Shown piece by piece: positions 53,826 through 63,108 of a stretch of DNA of 64,000 nt. Under the pieces are notes generated by a model. That model worked only from the letters and a program-made list of their open reading frames with translations, was not told where the DNA came from and ran no database searches. Position 1 is the first letter of the stretch. Each line of letters opens with the position of its first letter. Origin of the DNA: Dechloromonas aromatica (nom. nud.) (lineage in GTDB: Bacteria > Pseudomonadota > Gammaproteobacteria > Burkholderiales > Rhodocyclaceae); the NCBI GenBank assembly GCA_017848965.1, contig JAFIHA010000005.1, forward strand, positions 1 to 64,000. The letters are read 5' to 3'. A program made the position numbers and the translations under genes.

Positions 53826-54026
53826 ATGGCCGGCAGCTGGGGTTGCCCGCACGAAGTCAATGACCGCTGCACGAAGATCAACAATCTGCCGTGCAACCCG
53901 GGCATGAAGGGCTGCGAGCTGGCCGGCCGCTACCGCTTTGTCGACGAGAGCAAGAACGAGCGCTACTGGGAAAAGAAGGCGCGCGAGCAGGCGGCCGCCA
54001 CCAAGCCGCCCCGCCCAAACGACTGA
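53826..54026 (+). CDS. Small Cys-rich protein of unknown function
   Basis: The 66-residue protein starts 1 bp after the glnS stop. Four cysteines (Cys7, Cys15, Cys23, Cys30) plus His9 in its first half could bind a metal or Fe-S cluster; the second half is charged, with YRFVDESKNERYWEKKAREQ. No named family is recognised. Its TGA overlaps the methyltransferase ATG (TGATG), so the two are likely made together. Confidence 0.7.
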   Translation: MAGSWGCPHEVNDRCTKINNLPCNPGMKGCELAGRYRFVDESKNERYWEKKAREQAAATKPPRPND

Positions 54027-55195
54027 TGCCGCTCGACGTCGCCCGCCTCGGCCAGGTGTTCACGCCTTCCAGGGTGGTGGATTTCATGCTCGACCTGTGT
54101 ACCAACACAGGCAGCGTGCTTGAGCCGTCGGCCGGCGACGGCGCCTTCTTCAACGAACTGCGCCGTCGCGGCAGCGACGTCACCGGCGTCGAACTCGACC
54201 CCGGGGTCGCCCCGGCCGGCGCCCGGGTGATAGATTTCTTCGACCTGCCGGAAAGCGAACGTTTCGCCACCATCGTCGGCAATCCACCCTATGTGCGCTA
54301 CCAGGACATCGCCGCAGCGACCCGCAAAAAGCTGAAATCGCCGCTGTTCGACAAGCGCAGCAACCTGTTCCTGTTCTTCATCGAGAAGTGCATCCGCCAC
54401 CTCGAACCGGGCGGCGAACTGGTCTTCATCGTGCCGCGCGAGTTCATCAAGCTGACCTCGGCCAGGAAGCTCAACGCCTGGCTGTTCGGCCAAGGCAGCA
54501 TCACGCATTTCTTCGAGACCGGCGACGTCCGCGTCTTCGCCGGCGCCAACCCCAACTGCTGCATTTTCCGCTTCGAGAAGGGGCGTTTCGACCGCCGCAT
54601 GGCCGACGGCCGAGTCTTCACTGAAGTCGACGGGCAGCTGATGTTCCTGCGCGACGACCACGGCGTGCGCCTCTCCGACATCTTCGAGGTGCGCGTCGGC
54701 GGCGTTTCCGGCGCCGACCCGGTATTCCGCCACGCCGAGGGCAACCTCGATTTCGTCTGCTCGAAGACCGCCGACACCGGCGAAACGCGGCGCATGATCT
54801 ACGGCATCGAACACCCCGCCCTGCTGCCGCACAAGCAACGCCTGCTCGCCCGCCGCGTGCGCAAGTTCGACGAGGGCAACTGGTGGCACTGGGGTCGCCA
54901 TTTTCCGATCAATGACGACCCGCGCATCTACGTCAATGGCCGCACGCGCAAGAGCGAACCCTTCTTCCTGCACGACTGCCCGAACTTCGACGGTTCGGTG
55001 CTGGCGCTGTTCCCGAAGAACCGCCGGATGCGCCGGCGCGACCTGATCGAATGCACGATGATGCTCAACCACGAAGTCGACTGGCAGCAGCTCGGCTTCG
55101 TCTGCGACGGCCGTTTCCTGTTCACCCAGCGCAGCCTGCAAACCTGCCTGCTGCCCGCCAAGTTTTCCCGTTATCTGCCGAAGGAAGAAACATGA
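54026..55195 (+). CDS. Solitary N6-adenine-type DNA methyltransferase
   Basis: The ATG at 54026 overlaps the previous stop and gives 389 residues. It has an AdoMet-binding motif ([15 protein letters not shown]), the catalytic [13 protein letters not shown] (NPPY) and a C-terminal target-recognition-like region with [20 protein letters not shown]. The order matches class-gamma/Eco57I-type N6-adenine methylases. No restriction enzyme is adjacent, so this is probably an orphan or RNA/protein-targeting methylase. Its stop overlaps the pyrF start (ATGA). Confidence 0.85.
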   Translation: MPLDVARLGQVFTPSRVVDFMLDLCTNTGSVLEPSAGDGAFFNELRRRGSDVTGVELDPGVAPAGARVIDFFDLPESERFATIVGNPPYVRYQDIAAATRKKLKSPLFDKRSNLFLFFIEKCIRHLEPGGELVFIVPREFIKLTSARKLNAWLFGQGSITHFFETGDVRVFAGANPNCCIFRFEKGRFDRRMADGRVFTEVDGQLMFLRDDHGVRLSDIFEVRVGGVSGADPVFRHAEGNLDFVCSKTADTGETRRMIYGIEHPALLPHKQRLLARRVRKFDEGNWWHWGRHFPINDDPRIYVNGRTRKSEPFFLHDCPNFDGSVLALFPKNRRMRRRDLIECTMMLNHEVDWQQLGFVCDGRFLFTQRSLQTCLLPAKFSRYLPKEET

Positions 55196-56004
55196 CCTTT
55201 ACCCAGCAACTCGCCGCCGCCTGGCAGCACAACGACTCGCTGCTCTGCGTCGGACTCGACCCCGATCCGGCCAAGTTCCCGGCCCACCTGAAGGGGCGCG
55301 ATGACGCCATTCTCGAATTCTGCAAAAACATCGTCGACGCCACCGCCGACCTCGTCTGTTCGTTCAAGCCGCAAATCGCCTACTTCGCGGCGCGCCGTGC
55401 CGAGGACCAACTCGAAGCGCTGATCGCCCACATCCACGAGCAACACCCTGGCGTGCCGGTGATCCTCGACGCCAAGCGCGGCGACATCGGCTCCACCGCC
55501 GAACAGTACGCGGTCGAAGCCTTCGCGCGCTTCCAGGCCGACGCCGTCACGGTCAATCCCTACATGGGCCGCGATTCGGTCGAGCCCTACCTGGCCTTCC
55601 CGGACAAGGGCGTGATCCTGCTCTGCCGCACCTCCAACCCGGGCGGCTCGGACCTGCAGTTCCTGGAGACCAACGGCGAGAAGCTGTACGAGCACGTCGC
55701 CCGCCTGGCCGCCGAAAAGTGGAACAGCACCGGCCAGATCGGTCTCGTCGTCGGCGCCACCTTCCCCGCCGAAATCGCCCGTGTGCGCCAGATCGTCGGC
55801 GACATGCCCTTGCTGGTGCCCGGCATCGGCGCCCAGGGCGGCGATGTCGAGGCCACCGTCAAGGCTGGCCGTACCGCGGCTGGCAGCGGCCTGATGATCA
55901 ACTCCTCGCGCGCCATCCTCTACGCCGGCCACGGTGAGGACTACGCCGAAGCCGCCCGCCGGGCGGCGCTCGCCACCCGCGCCGAGATCAACCAGTACCG
56001 CTGA
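55192..56004 (+). CDS. pyrF: Orotidine-5'-phosphate decarboxylase, type 2
   Basis: The ATG at 55192 follows GGAAG and gives 270 residues, the size of the longer type-2 PyrF. The catalytic region [20 protein letters not shown] holds the Lys-Asp pair and the phosphate-binding end [16 protein letters not shown] is typical. It makes UMP from OMP in pyrimidine synthesis. Confidence 0.97.
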   Translation: MTFTQQLAAAWQHNDSLLCVGLDPDPAKFPAHLKGRDDAILEFCKNIVDATADLVCSFKPQIAYFAARRAEDQLEALIAHIHEQHPGVPVILDAKRGDIGSTAEQYAVEAFARFQADAVTVNPYMGRDSVEPYLAFPDKGVILLCRTSNPGGSDLQFLETNGEKLYEHVARLAAEKWNSTGQIGLVVGATFPAEIARVRQIVGDMPLLVPGIGAQGGDVEATVKAGRTAAGSGLMINSSRAILYAGHGEDYAEAARRAALATRAEINQYR

Positions 56005-56015
56005 GGAGACGCCAG

Positions 56016-56888
56016 ATGCGCATGGACGACTACCGGGAAAGCGACAACGTCGAGGACCGCCGCGCCGGCGGCGGTGGCGGCATCTCATTCGGCGGCGGCC
56101 GGCTGGGGATCGGCAGCATCGTCATCGCGCTGGTCGCCAGCTACTTCCTCGGCGTCAATCCGATGACCGTGCTCAACCTGCTCTCCGGCGGCGGCATGCC
56201 GGTCGTCCAACAGCAGGCGCCGGCGCAGCGCCCACCGGCCAACGACGAGACGGCGGTGTTCGTCTCCAAGGTGCTGGCGTCGACCGAGGACACCTGGATT
56301 CCCGCCTTCCGCGAGATGGGCAAGCAGTACAAGGAACCGCGCCTGGTGCTGTACACCGGCGTCACGCCGACCGCCTGCGGCACCGGCCAGGCGGCGATGG
56401 GGCCGTTCTACTGCCCGGGCGACCAGAAGGTGTACATCGACCTCGCCTTCTTCCGCGAACTGCGCGAGCGCTTCCACGCCCCCGGCGAATTCGCCCAGGC
56501 CTACGTCGTCGCCCACGAAGTCGGCCACCACGTGCAGCACCTGCTGGGCATTTCCGACCAGGTCCATCAGGCGCAGCAGCGGGCGAGCCAGGCGCAGGCC
56601 AACGCGCTGTCGGTGCGCCTCGAACTGCAGGCCGACTGCCTGGCCGGCGTCTGGGGCAAGCGCACCGACAGCATGGCCCAGGTGCTCGAACCGGGCGACG
56701 TCGAGGCCGCGCTGACCGCCGCTTCGGCGATCGGCGACGACCGCCTGCAGCAGCAGGCGCAGGGGCGCGTCGTGCCGGACAGCTTCACGCACGGCAGCTC
56801 GGCGCAGCGCACGCGCTGGTTCCGGCACGGTTTCGAGAGCGGCGACTTCCGCCAGTGCAACACCTTCGACAAAAACGTACGGCTCTGA
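56016..56888 (+). CDS. YpfJ-type neutral zinc metallopeptidase
   Basis: The 290-residue protein has a Gly-rich N-terminus, one membrane helix (about 33-52), and the zinc motif AHEVGHHVQHLLG with a downstream Glu in LELQADCLAG. It matches the PF04228 family (YpfJ/KPN_02809). The catalytic domain would face the periplasm. Substrate unknown. It lies 11 bp behind pyrF. Confidence 0.92.
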   Translation: MRMDDYRESDNVEDRRAGGGGGISFGGGRLGIGSIVIALVASYFLGVNPMTVLNLLSGGGMPVVQQQAPAQRPPANDETAVFVSKVLASTEDTWIPAFREMGKQYKEPRLVLYTGVTPTACGTGQAAMGPFYCPGDQKVYIDLAFFRELRERFHAPGEFAQAYVVAHEVGHHVQHLLGISDQVHQAQQRASQAQANALSVRLELQADCLAGVWGKRTDSMAQVLEPGDVEAALTAASAIGDDRLQQQAQGRVVPDSFTHGSSAQRTRWFRHGFESGDFRQCNTFDKNVRL

Positions 56889-56889
56889 G

Positions 56890-57426
56890 ATGAGCGCCGA
56901 CACAACCGGCAAGCCGCCGCGCTGGCGCCGCTGGGCGCTGGAAATCGCCATCTTCGTCGCCGCCTTCCTCGCCTTCCAGGCCTGGCAGTTGCGCGACACG
57001 GCGCGCGGGCCGGCACCGCAATTTACCGGCATGCACACCGACGGCCAGGCCTTCGACCTCGCCGCCTGGCGCGCCGCCCACCCCGGCCAGCCGCTGCTGA
57101 TCTATTTCTGGGCCGAATGGTGCCCGATCTGCAAGACCACCGCCGGCAGCGTCGCGAACATCGCTAACGATCACCCGGTGATCACCGTCGCCACGCAGAG
57201 CGGCGACGGCGCGGCAGTCGCCCGCTTCATGGCGGAAAAGGGCTACCGCTTCCCGACCCTGGCCGACCCCGACGGCCGCATCATGCAGGCTTACCGCCTG
57301 CCCGGCACGCCGGGCTTCGTCGCGCTGGCACCGGACGGCCACATCCGCTTCGTCTCGGTCGGCTACACCAGCGAGCTCGGCCTGCGCCTGCGCCTGTGGT
57401 GGGCCGGCCTCGGCACCACCACCTGA
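56890..57426 (+). CDS. Membrane-anchored thioredoxin-like protein (TlpA/ScsD type)
   Basis: The 178-residue protein has an N-terminal membrane anchor (about 15-33) and a periplasmic thioredoxin fold with the WCPIC active site (about residue 80; YFWAEWCPICKTT) and the cis-Pro loop LPGTPGFVAL. It probably reduces or shuffles disulfides in the periplasm; ScsD-like proteins protect against copper stress. It lies 1 bp behind the metallopeptidase gene and faces the liv operon. Confidence 0.9.
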   Translation: MSADTTGKPPRWRRWALEIAIFVAAFLAFQAWQLRDTARGPAPQFTGMHTDGQAFDLAAWRAAHPGQPLLIYFWAEWCPICKTTAGSVANIANDHPVITVATQSGDGAAVARFMAEKGYRFPTLADPDGRIMQAYRLPGTPGFVALAPDGHIRFVSVGYTSELGLRLRLWWAGLGTTT

Positions 57427-57429
57427 ACC

Positions 57430-58737
57430 CTACATGCCGAGGTAGGCGGCGCGCACCTGTTCGTTGGCGATCAGCGCCTGGCCGGTGTCGGTGAGCGTCA
57501 CCGCGCCGGTTTCCAGCACGTAGCCGCGGTCGGCGATGGCCAGCGCAGCAAAGGCGTTCTGCTCGACGAGCAGGATGGTCATGCCCTGCGCTTTCAGCGA
57601 CTTGACGACGTTGAACACTTCCTCGACCAGCAAGGGCGCCAGGCCCATCGACGGTTCGTCGAGCAGCAGCATCTTCGGTCGCCCCATCAGCGCGCGGCCG
57701 ATCGCCAGCATCTGCTGCTGGCCGCCGGACAGGGTGCCGGCCGGCAGGTGGCGCTTTTCCTTGAGGATGGGGAACATCGCGAAGACCTTGTCGAGATCGC
57801 CCTCGACCTGCGCCTTCGGCTGCGTGAAGGCCCCCAGACGCAGGTTGTCCTCGATCGACAGCGGGCCGAACACCTGCCGCCCTTCCGGGCTCTGGCAGAT
57901 GCCGCGGCGTACGCGCTGGTCGGCGCGCAAGTTGGTGATGTCGTCGCCGTTGAAGAAGATGCGTCCGGCGCTGATCGGCTGGACCCCCGACAGAGCGCGC
58001 AGGAAAGTGGTCTTGCCGGCGCCGTTGGCGCCGACCAGGGCGACCAGCTCGCCTTGGCGCACTTCGAGGTCGATCCCCTTGAGCGCCTTGATCCGCCCGT
58101 AGCAGCTCTCCAGGCCGCTGACGCGCAACATGGTGTCGCCAGCCACGGCATGCGCCGCCGGCTCCAGGTCGCCGCCGCTGTGCGCGCCGAGGCCGACCGA
58201 TTCCGGCGCCAGGCTGGCGATGCGGTGGAAGAGCTGGCGATATTCGAGGCGCGCCTGTTCGCCGAACACCGGATCGGCGTTATCGAGGAAGGCGCGGTCG
58301 ATGACCGCCCAGTCCTCCGGCAGGAGCACTTCGCGGGCGAGCGGCATGGCGTCCTTTTCCTCGGTCCGGATGTGCGACTTCAGGCTCTCGGCAAAGATGC
58401 GCAAGTTGCCGGCGAATTCGCCCGGCGCGCTGGCCGGAGCCGCCAGCTGGCGGCGCAGCGAACGGAGGATTTCCGGCCCGTTGCGGTGTTCGATCTGCAG
58501 GCGGTCGAGCACCGCCGCCGCTTCCGGGCTGCGCCGGCGCAGCGCCGGGAACAGGTATTCGTCCTCCTTGGCGTGGTGGCAGGCGTCCATGAAGTGTTCG
58601 ATGTAGTCGAACACCGAGTGGAAGAAGGCCGGATCGACCGGCTCGCCGGCTTCCATTTCGCCGGCGACGAGGTCGAGGGTGACGGCGATGCGCCACAGGT
58701 CCTGGTGTTCTTCGGTGATGATGCGCAATGCTTCCAT
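57430..58737 (-). CDS. LivF-type ABC ATPase with N-terminal hemerythrin domain
   Basis: The ATG at 58737 follows GAGGGA at 6 nt and gives 435 residues, about 200 more than normal LivF. Residues 1-140 are a hemerythrin HHE domain with His11, His48, His54/55, Glu58, His84, His122 and Glu126, so a complete di-iron site appears present. Residues 203-435 are a complete LivF ATPase (Walker A GANGAGKTT, signature LSGGQQQM, Walker B LLLDEPSMGLAP). The joint is an in-frame 60-residue linker; an internal ATG at 58131 could start plain LivF but has no good Shine-Dalgarno. Such a fusion could let oxygen, NO or redox state gate transport. Confidence 0.9.
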   Translation of the reverse strand: MEALRIITEEHQDLWRIAVTLDLVAGEMEAGEPVDPAFFHSVFDYIEHFMDACHHAKEDEYLFPALRRRSPEAAAVLDRLQIEHRNGPEILRSLRRQLAAPASAPGEFAGNLRIFAESLKSHIRTEEKDAMPLAREVLLPEDWAVIDRAFLDNADPVFGEQARLEYRQLFHRIASLAPESVGLGAHSGGDLEPAAHAVAGDTMLRVSGLESCYGRIKALKGIDLEVRQGELVALVGANGAGKTTFLRALSGVQPISAGRIFFNGDDITNLRADQRVRRGICQSPEGRQVFGPLSIEDNLRLGAFTQPKAQVEGDLDKVFAMFPILKEKRHLPAGTLSGGQQQMLAIGRALMGRPKMLLLDEPSMGLAPLLVEEVFNVVKSLKAQGMTILLVEQNAFAALAIADRGYVLETGAVTLTDTGQALIANEQVRAAYLGM

Positions 58738-58747
58738 GGCGTTTCCC

Positions 58748-59509
58748 TCAGGCATGCGTGCCGAGATAGGCGGCGATCACGTCCGGGTTGGCGCGCACTT
58801 CGGCGCCGCTGCCTTCGGCCAGTTTCTTGCCGTAGTCGAGGACGAGGATGCGGTCGGACAGGTTCATGACCATCTTCATGTCGTGTTCGACGAGGACGAC
58901 GGTAACGCCGGAATCGGCGATCTTGCGCACCAGCGTATCGACCTCGATGGTCTCCTTGGGATTGAGGCCGGCGGCCGGCTCGTCGAGGAAGATCGGGCGC
59001 GGCTTCATGGCCAGCGCGCGGGCAATCTCCAGACGCTTGAGGGCGCCGTAGGACATCGCGTCGGCACGCGCCTCGACATACTGGCCGAGGCCGACGAATT
59101 CCATCAATTGCGCCGCCTCGGCGCGCAGTTCGCGGTCGCGCCGGCGCAGCGAGGGCAGGCGCAGCGCCGCCTTGAACGGGTTACGATCGAGCCGCAGATG
59201 GGCGCCGACCATGACGTTCTCGATGGCGCTCATGTTCATGCAGATCTGCAGGTTCTGGAAGGTGCGGGCGACGCCGCGCCGCGCCAGCTCGCTCGGCGCG
59301 CGGCCGTGGATGGCCTCGCCGTCGAGACGGATTTCCCCGCTGGTCGGTTTGTACACGCCGGTGATCAGGTTGAACAGCGTCGTCTTGCCGGCGCCGTTCG
59401 GGCCGATCACCGAGTAGACGATGCCGGCGTCGATGTCGAAGCTGACGTTCTGCACCGCCTTGACGCCGCCGAAATGGATCGACAGGTTGCGCACTTGCAG
59501 CAGGCTCAT
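58748..59509 (-). CDS. livG: Branched-chain-type ABC transporter ATPase
   Basis: The 253-residue protein has Walker A GPNGAGKTTLFN, signature-equivalent SYGALKRLEIARAL, Walker B IFLDEPAAGLNP and the LivG-typical RTFQNLQICMNMSAIENVMV. It energises the LivHM channel with LivF. It starts 1 bp behind the livM stop. Confidence 0.95.
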   Translation of the reverse strand: MSLLQVRNLSIHFGGVKAVQNVSFDIDAGIVYSVIGPNGAGKTTLFNLITGVYKPTSGEIRLDGEAIHGRAPSELARRGVARTFQNLQICMNMSAIENVMVGAHLRLDRNPFKAALRLPSLRRRDRELRAEAAQLMEFVGLGQYVEARADAMSYGALKRLEIARALAMKPRPIFLDEPAAGLNPKETIEVDTLVRKIADSGVTVVLVEHDMKMVMNLSDRILVLDYGKKLAEGSGAEVRANPDVIAAYLGTHA

Positions 59510-59510
59510 C

Positions 59511-60443
59511 TCATTCCCCCTTGCCGAAGCGCGCCGCCAGCGTCGGCACCAGGCCGCGCGGCAGGAAGATCATGCACAGCATCAGGATGGCGCCGAAGGC
59601 CACCGTCTCCCAGCCCTCGAAGGTGGCCAGCGCCTGCGGCAACGCGGTGAGCAGGACGGCGCCGACGACCGAACCGTAGACCGAGGCCATGCCGCCGATG
59701 ACGACCATGGTCACCAGTTCGATCGAGTGGAAGAAATCGGCGTAGGCCGGGCTGATGAAACCGATGTAATGCGCCGAGATGCTGCCCATGACGCTGGCCG
59801 AGAAGGCCGACATGACGAAGATCGCCCCCTTGTAGCGGGCGACGTCGACGCCGACCACCTGCGACGCCACCTCGGAGCCGTGCAGCGCGCGCAGGGCGCG
59901 GCCGAAGGGCGAGTCGATCAGGTTGAGCGAGGCCCAGACGGCGATCACCAGCAGCACGGCGACGACCCAGTACCATTGGCGGTCGCTACCGATTTCGTAG
60001 CCGAACAGTTCCATCGCCGGTACCACCATGCCGTCCGGACCGCCGGTCCATTGCGCCTCGTTGCGCAGCGCGATGTTGATGATGATGCCCAGGCCGAGCG
60101 TCGCCATCGCCAGGTAATGCCCCTTCAGCTTGAAGATCGGCCGCGCCAGCAGCGCCGCCAGCAGCGCCGAAGCGGCCGCCCCGGCGAGCAGGGCGAGCAG
60201 CGGATGCCAGCCGACATGGGTCGGCAGCACCGCCGAGGCGTAGGCGCCGATGCCGAGAAATCCGGCGTGGCCGAGGCTGATCTGGCCGGCAAAGCCGATC
60301 AGCAGGTTGAGACCGATGACGATGATGGCGTTGATCGCCATGCGCACCGCGAGGTCGAGGTAGAAGCTGTTGGGCAGCACGAAGGGCAGCACGGCGAGAA
60401 CGACGGCGAGCAGCCCGAGGCCGAGAAATGGGGTCTTTTTCAT
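59511..60443 (-). CDS. livM: Branched-chain-type ABC transporter permease
   Basis: The 310-residue protein has about eight to ten transmembrane segments and the LivM pattern INAIIVIGLNLLIGFAGQIS, LGHAGFLGIGAYA and AYADFFHSIELVTMVVIGGM. It forms the membrane channel with LivH. It is 2 bp from livH. Confidence 0.95.
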   Translation of the reverse strand: MKKTPFLGLGLLAVVLAVLPFVLPNSFYLDLAVRMAINAIIVIGLNLLIGFAGQISLGHAGFLGIGAYASAVLPTHVGWHPLLALLAGAAASALLAALLARPIFKLKGHYLAMATLGLGIIINIALRNEAQWTGGPDGMVVPAMELFGYEIGSDRQWYWVVAVLLVIAVWASLNLIDSPFGRALRALHGSEVASQVVGVDVARYKGAIFVMSAFSASVMGSISAHYIGFISPAYADFFHSIELVTMVVIGGMASVYGSVVGAVLLTALPQALATFEGWETVAFGAILMLCMIFLPRGLVPTLAARFGKGE

Positions 60444-60445
60444 GC

Positions 60446-61321
60446 TTACACCCGATCGGTCGATTTGCCGCCGAACAGGCCGCGCGGCATGAAGAACAGG
60501 ATGAGCAGGATGAGCACGAAGGGAATCGCGTCCTTGTACGCCGACGAAATGTAGCCGGCGCCCATCGCCTCGAGAATGCCGACCAGCAGGCCGCCGACCA
60601 CCGCACCCAGGCCGTTGCCCAGCCCGCCGACGACGGCGGCGACGAAGCCCTTGAGGCCGAGCATGATGCCGACGTCGTAGGAAGTCAGGGTGATCGGCGT
60701 GATCAGGATGCCACCGAGCGCGCCGAGCGCCGCCGACATGGCGAAGCTGAGGAAGAGCACCCAGCTCGTGTTGATGCCGACCAGTTCGGCCGCCGTCCGG
60801 TTGAACGAGGTGGCAAGCATCGCCTTGCCCTGCAGCGTACGGTTGAAGAAGTACCAGAGGCCGGCCACCACCAGCGCGGTGATGCCGAGCACCCAGAGGC
60901 TCTGCGGCAGCAGCGTGGCGCCGAGAATCTCGATCGGCGCGTCGCCGGAGAAGGCGGGCAGGCTGAAGGTATTCTTGCCCAGCCAGACCTGGACGATGCC
61001 GCGAATGACCAGCGAGGCGCCGATGGTGATGATGATCAGCGTCACCGTCTCGGCGCCCTTGACCGGCTCAATGGCCAGTTTCTCGACCAGGACGCCGACC
61101 ACCGCCGGCACCAGGACGGCGAGCAGCAGCACGACCGGCAGCGGCAGCCCCATCTGCGCGAAAAAGACGGCGAGCATGCCGCCGAGCATGATGAACTCGC
61201 CCTGCGCGAAGTTGATGACGTTGCTGGCGTTGTAGATCAGCGTGAAGCCGAGGGCGGCCAGCGCGTAGGTGGCGCCGACGGTGACCCCGGAAAACAGGAA
61301 TTGCAGGAACTGGGCGAGCAT
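60446..61321 (-). CDS. livH: Branched-chain-type ABC transporter permease
   Basis: The ATG at 61321 (MLAQFLQFLFSGVTVGATYA) gives 291 residues with about eight helices. The LivH pattern is clear: ALAALGFTLIYNASNVINFA, QGEFIMLGGMLAV and GLKGFVAAVVGGLGNGLGAV. Its start overlaps the stop of an 11-codon upstream reading frame (TGATG). It is the first gene of the minus-strand livH-livM-livG-livF operon. Confidence 0.95.
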   Translation of the reverse strand: MLAQFLQFLFSGVTVGATYALAALGFTLIYNASNVINFAQGEFIMLGGMLAVFFAQMGLPLPVVLLLAVLVPAVVGVLVEKLAIEPVKGAETVTLIIITIGASLVIRGIVQVWLGKNTFSLPAFSGDAPIEILGATLLPQSLWVLGITALVVAGLWYFFNRTLQGKAMLATSFNRTAAELVGINTSWVLFLSFAMSAALGALGGILITPITLTSYDVGIMLGLKGFVAAVVGGLGNGLGAVVGGLLVGILEAMGAGYISSAYKDAIPFVLILLILFFMPRGLFGGKSTDRV

Positions 61322-61356
61322 CAGCGTCCCCCTGCCCGCAGGCCGGTCATTTTCAT
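61321..61356 (-). CDS. Possible leader minicistron of the liv operon
   Basis: An 11-codon frame, MKMTGLRAGGR, starts at 61356 behind a strong GGAGGAG and ends in a TGA that shares one base with the livH ATG. Translational coupling is the most likely function; livH also has its own GGGGGA. The peptide has no run of Leu, Ile or Val codons that would suggest attenuation. Confidence 0.4.
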   Translation of the reverse strand: MKMTGLRAGGR

Positions 61357-61666
61357 TGTTCTCTCCTCCAATAGCCCCACATTGTCTAGGGCGAAGACCC
61401 AAGTTGGCAACCGGCACGGCGGCGTTTTGCATGGCCCGGCAGGCAAGCCCCGTCGCCTCGGGCGGACGGCGGAAAGCCGGGTCCGGCGCCGTCGCCCGCA
61501 AGGGCAACGGCACGATTGCGAGCGCGCGCTGTTACCACATCGGCACGCATGCATTAATCTACGACACCGCTTCCGCCGTCCCGCCGCCGGCAACAACCCA
61601 ATAAAACCGAGTGCTGCGCCAGTCCCCACGTGGGCTGCGCTTGCTGCACTACTTGAGGAGAACCGA
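61357..61666. other. Divergent intergenic region between liv and paa genes
   Basis: This 310-bp gap must hold the promoters of both operons. Minus-strand TAGACA at about 61385-61390 is a weak -10 for livH. On plus, an A/T-richer patch around 61550-61562 (GCATGCATTAATCT) could include a paaG -10. No regulator gene or long palindrome is seen. Confidence 0.4.
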
Positions 61667-62461
61667 ATGAACTTCCAGACCATTGCCTTTTCCGCCAGCG
61701 ACGGCATCGCCCGCCTGACCCTGAACCGCCCCGACAAGCTGAACAGCTTCACCGGCGAAATGCACGCCGAACTGCGCGTCGCGCTCGATCGCGTTCAGGC
61801 CGACCACAGCATCCGCGTGCTCGTCCTCAGCGGTGCCGGCCGGGCTTTCTGCGCCGGCCAGGACCTGGCCGACCCCGACATGCAGGCAATCAACGGCCAA
61901 CTGCCTGACATCGGCAACGTCGTCGAGAAGAACTACAAGCCGCTGGTGCTGCGTCTGGAGAACCTGCGCGTGCCGACCCTGGCCGCGGTCAACGGCATCG
62001 CTGCCGGCGCCGGCGCCTCGCTCGCGCTGGCCTGCGACCTGGTTGTCGCCACGCAGTCGGCCTCCTTCCTGCAGGCTTTCTCGAAGATCGGCCTGATCCC
62101 CGATACCGGCGGCACCTGGTTCCTGCCGCAACGCGTCGGCATGGCCCGCGCCATGGGGCTTGCCCTGCTCGCCGACAAGCTGCCCGCAGCCAAGGCCGCC
62201 GACTGGGGGCTGATCTGGGAATGCGTTGCCGATGACGCCTTCGTTGCCCGCATCGACGCGCTCGCCGCCCAGCTTGCCGGCATGCCGACCAAGGCGCTGG
62301 TGCGTACCCGCCAGGCAATGCACGCTGCCCCCGGCCACACGCTGGAACAGCAGCTTTCCTATGAAGGCGGCTTCATGCGCGAACTCGGCTGGAGCCCGGA
62401 CTACGCTGAAGGCGTTGCCGCTTTCATGGAAAAGCGCGCACCGAAGTTCAGCGGAAACTGA
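61667..62461 (+). CDS. paaG: Enoyl-CoA hydratase/isomerase, PaaG-like
   Basis: The ATG at 61667 lies behind GAGGAG and gives 264 residues of the crotonase family. Oxyanion-hole segments are AFCAGQDLADPDMQ and NGIAAGAGASLALACDLVVA; the Asp in IGLIPDTGGTWFL matches the PaaG active site. The likely reaction is isomerisation of epoxyphenylacetyl-CoA to oxepin-CoA in phenylacetate degradation. The pairing with paaI supports this assignment over a general hydratase. Confidence 0.88.
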   Translation: MNFQTIAFSASDGIARLTLNRPDKLNSFTGEMHAELRVALDRVQADHSIRVLVLSGAGRAFCAGQDLADPDMQAINGQLPDIGNVVEKNYKPLVLRLENLRVPTLAAVNGIAAGAGASLALACDLVVATQSASFLQAFSKIGLIPDTGGTWFLPQRVGMARAMGLALLADKLPAAKAADWGLIWECVADDAFVARIDALAAQLAGMPTKALVRTRQAMHAAPGHTLEQQLSYEGGFMRELGWSPDYAEGVAAFMEKRAPKFSGN

Positions 62462-62545
62462 ACATGGCGACGCTTCCCCGAACGACGCTCTGCACCGGGG
62501 GCTGGACGCCCATCCAGCAAGCCATTTTTACCGGAAAGCCCCGCC

Positions 62546-63016
62546 ATGACCGAACCCCAACTTGACGCAAATGAAGCGCAAGCCCTCGCCGAAGCCACCG
62601 CCGCCGCCATGTACGCCCGCGATGCCGCAGCCCAAGCGCTCGCCATCCGCATCGTGCGCATCCAGCCGGGCGCCGCGCTACTCACGATGACGGTCCGTCC
62701 CGACATGGTGAACGGCCACCACATCTGCCATGGCGGGATGATCTTCGCACTCGCCGACACGGCTTTCGCCTACGCCTGCAACAGCCACAACCGGAATACC
62801 GTCGCCGCAGCCTGTCATATCGATTTCCTTGCCCCCGCCCGCCAGGGCGAAACGCTCGAAGCGGAGGCCATCGAGCGTTCGGCAGCCGGACGCACCGGCG
62901 TTTACGACATCACCGTGCGGAACGCCGCCGGCACCACCATCGCCCTCTTCCGGGGCAAGAGCTACCGCATCGCCGGCGAGGTCATCGGCGGACTGCAACA
63001 GTCCGACCGGGTCTGA
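62546..63016 (+). CDS. paaI: Hydroxyphenylacetyl-CoA thioesterase PaaI
   Basis: The 156-residue hot-dog thioesterase has the PaaI signature VNGHHICHGGMIFALADTAF with catalytic Asp and the closing THIDFLAP-like CHIDFLAPARQGETLEAEA. It relieves trapped CoA esters during phenylacetate degradation. It is 84 bp behind paaG; the gap holds no evident promoter. Confidence 0.93.
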   Translation: MTEPQLDANEAQALAEATAAAMYARDAAAQALAIRIVRIQPGAALLTMTVRPDMVNGHHICHGGMIFALADTAFAYACNSHNRNTVAAACHIDFLAPARQGETLEAEAIERSAAGRTGVYDITVRNAAGTTIALFRGKSYRIAGEVIGGLQQSDRV

Positions 63017-63040
63017 CCCCAGCCAGGCAGGAAGATCGTC

Positions 63041-63067
63041 ATGACCGGCGCAATGACGACCGGTCAT
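63041..63067. promoter_or_regulatory. Perfect 8-bp inverted repeat behind paaI
   Basis: ATGACCGG (63041-63048) and CCGGTCAT (63060-63067) are complementary arms with an 11-bp spacer that itself contains ATGAC. It lies 25 bp past the paaI stop. No T-tract follows, so it is more likely an operator than a terminator. Confidence 0.4.
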
Positions 63068-63108
63068 CCGTTCGGCATGAGCGAGACTTCCCCGATGCCG
63101 ACGGCCAC

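Noticed and set aside
60428..61666. Upstream extension of the paaG frame across livH
   Set aside because: The first 413 codons are antisense to livH; paaG has a strong ribosome-binding site and typical start at 61667.
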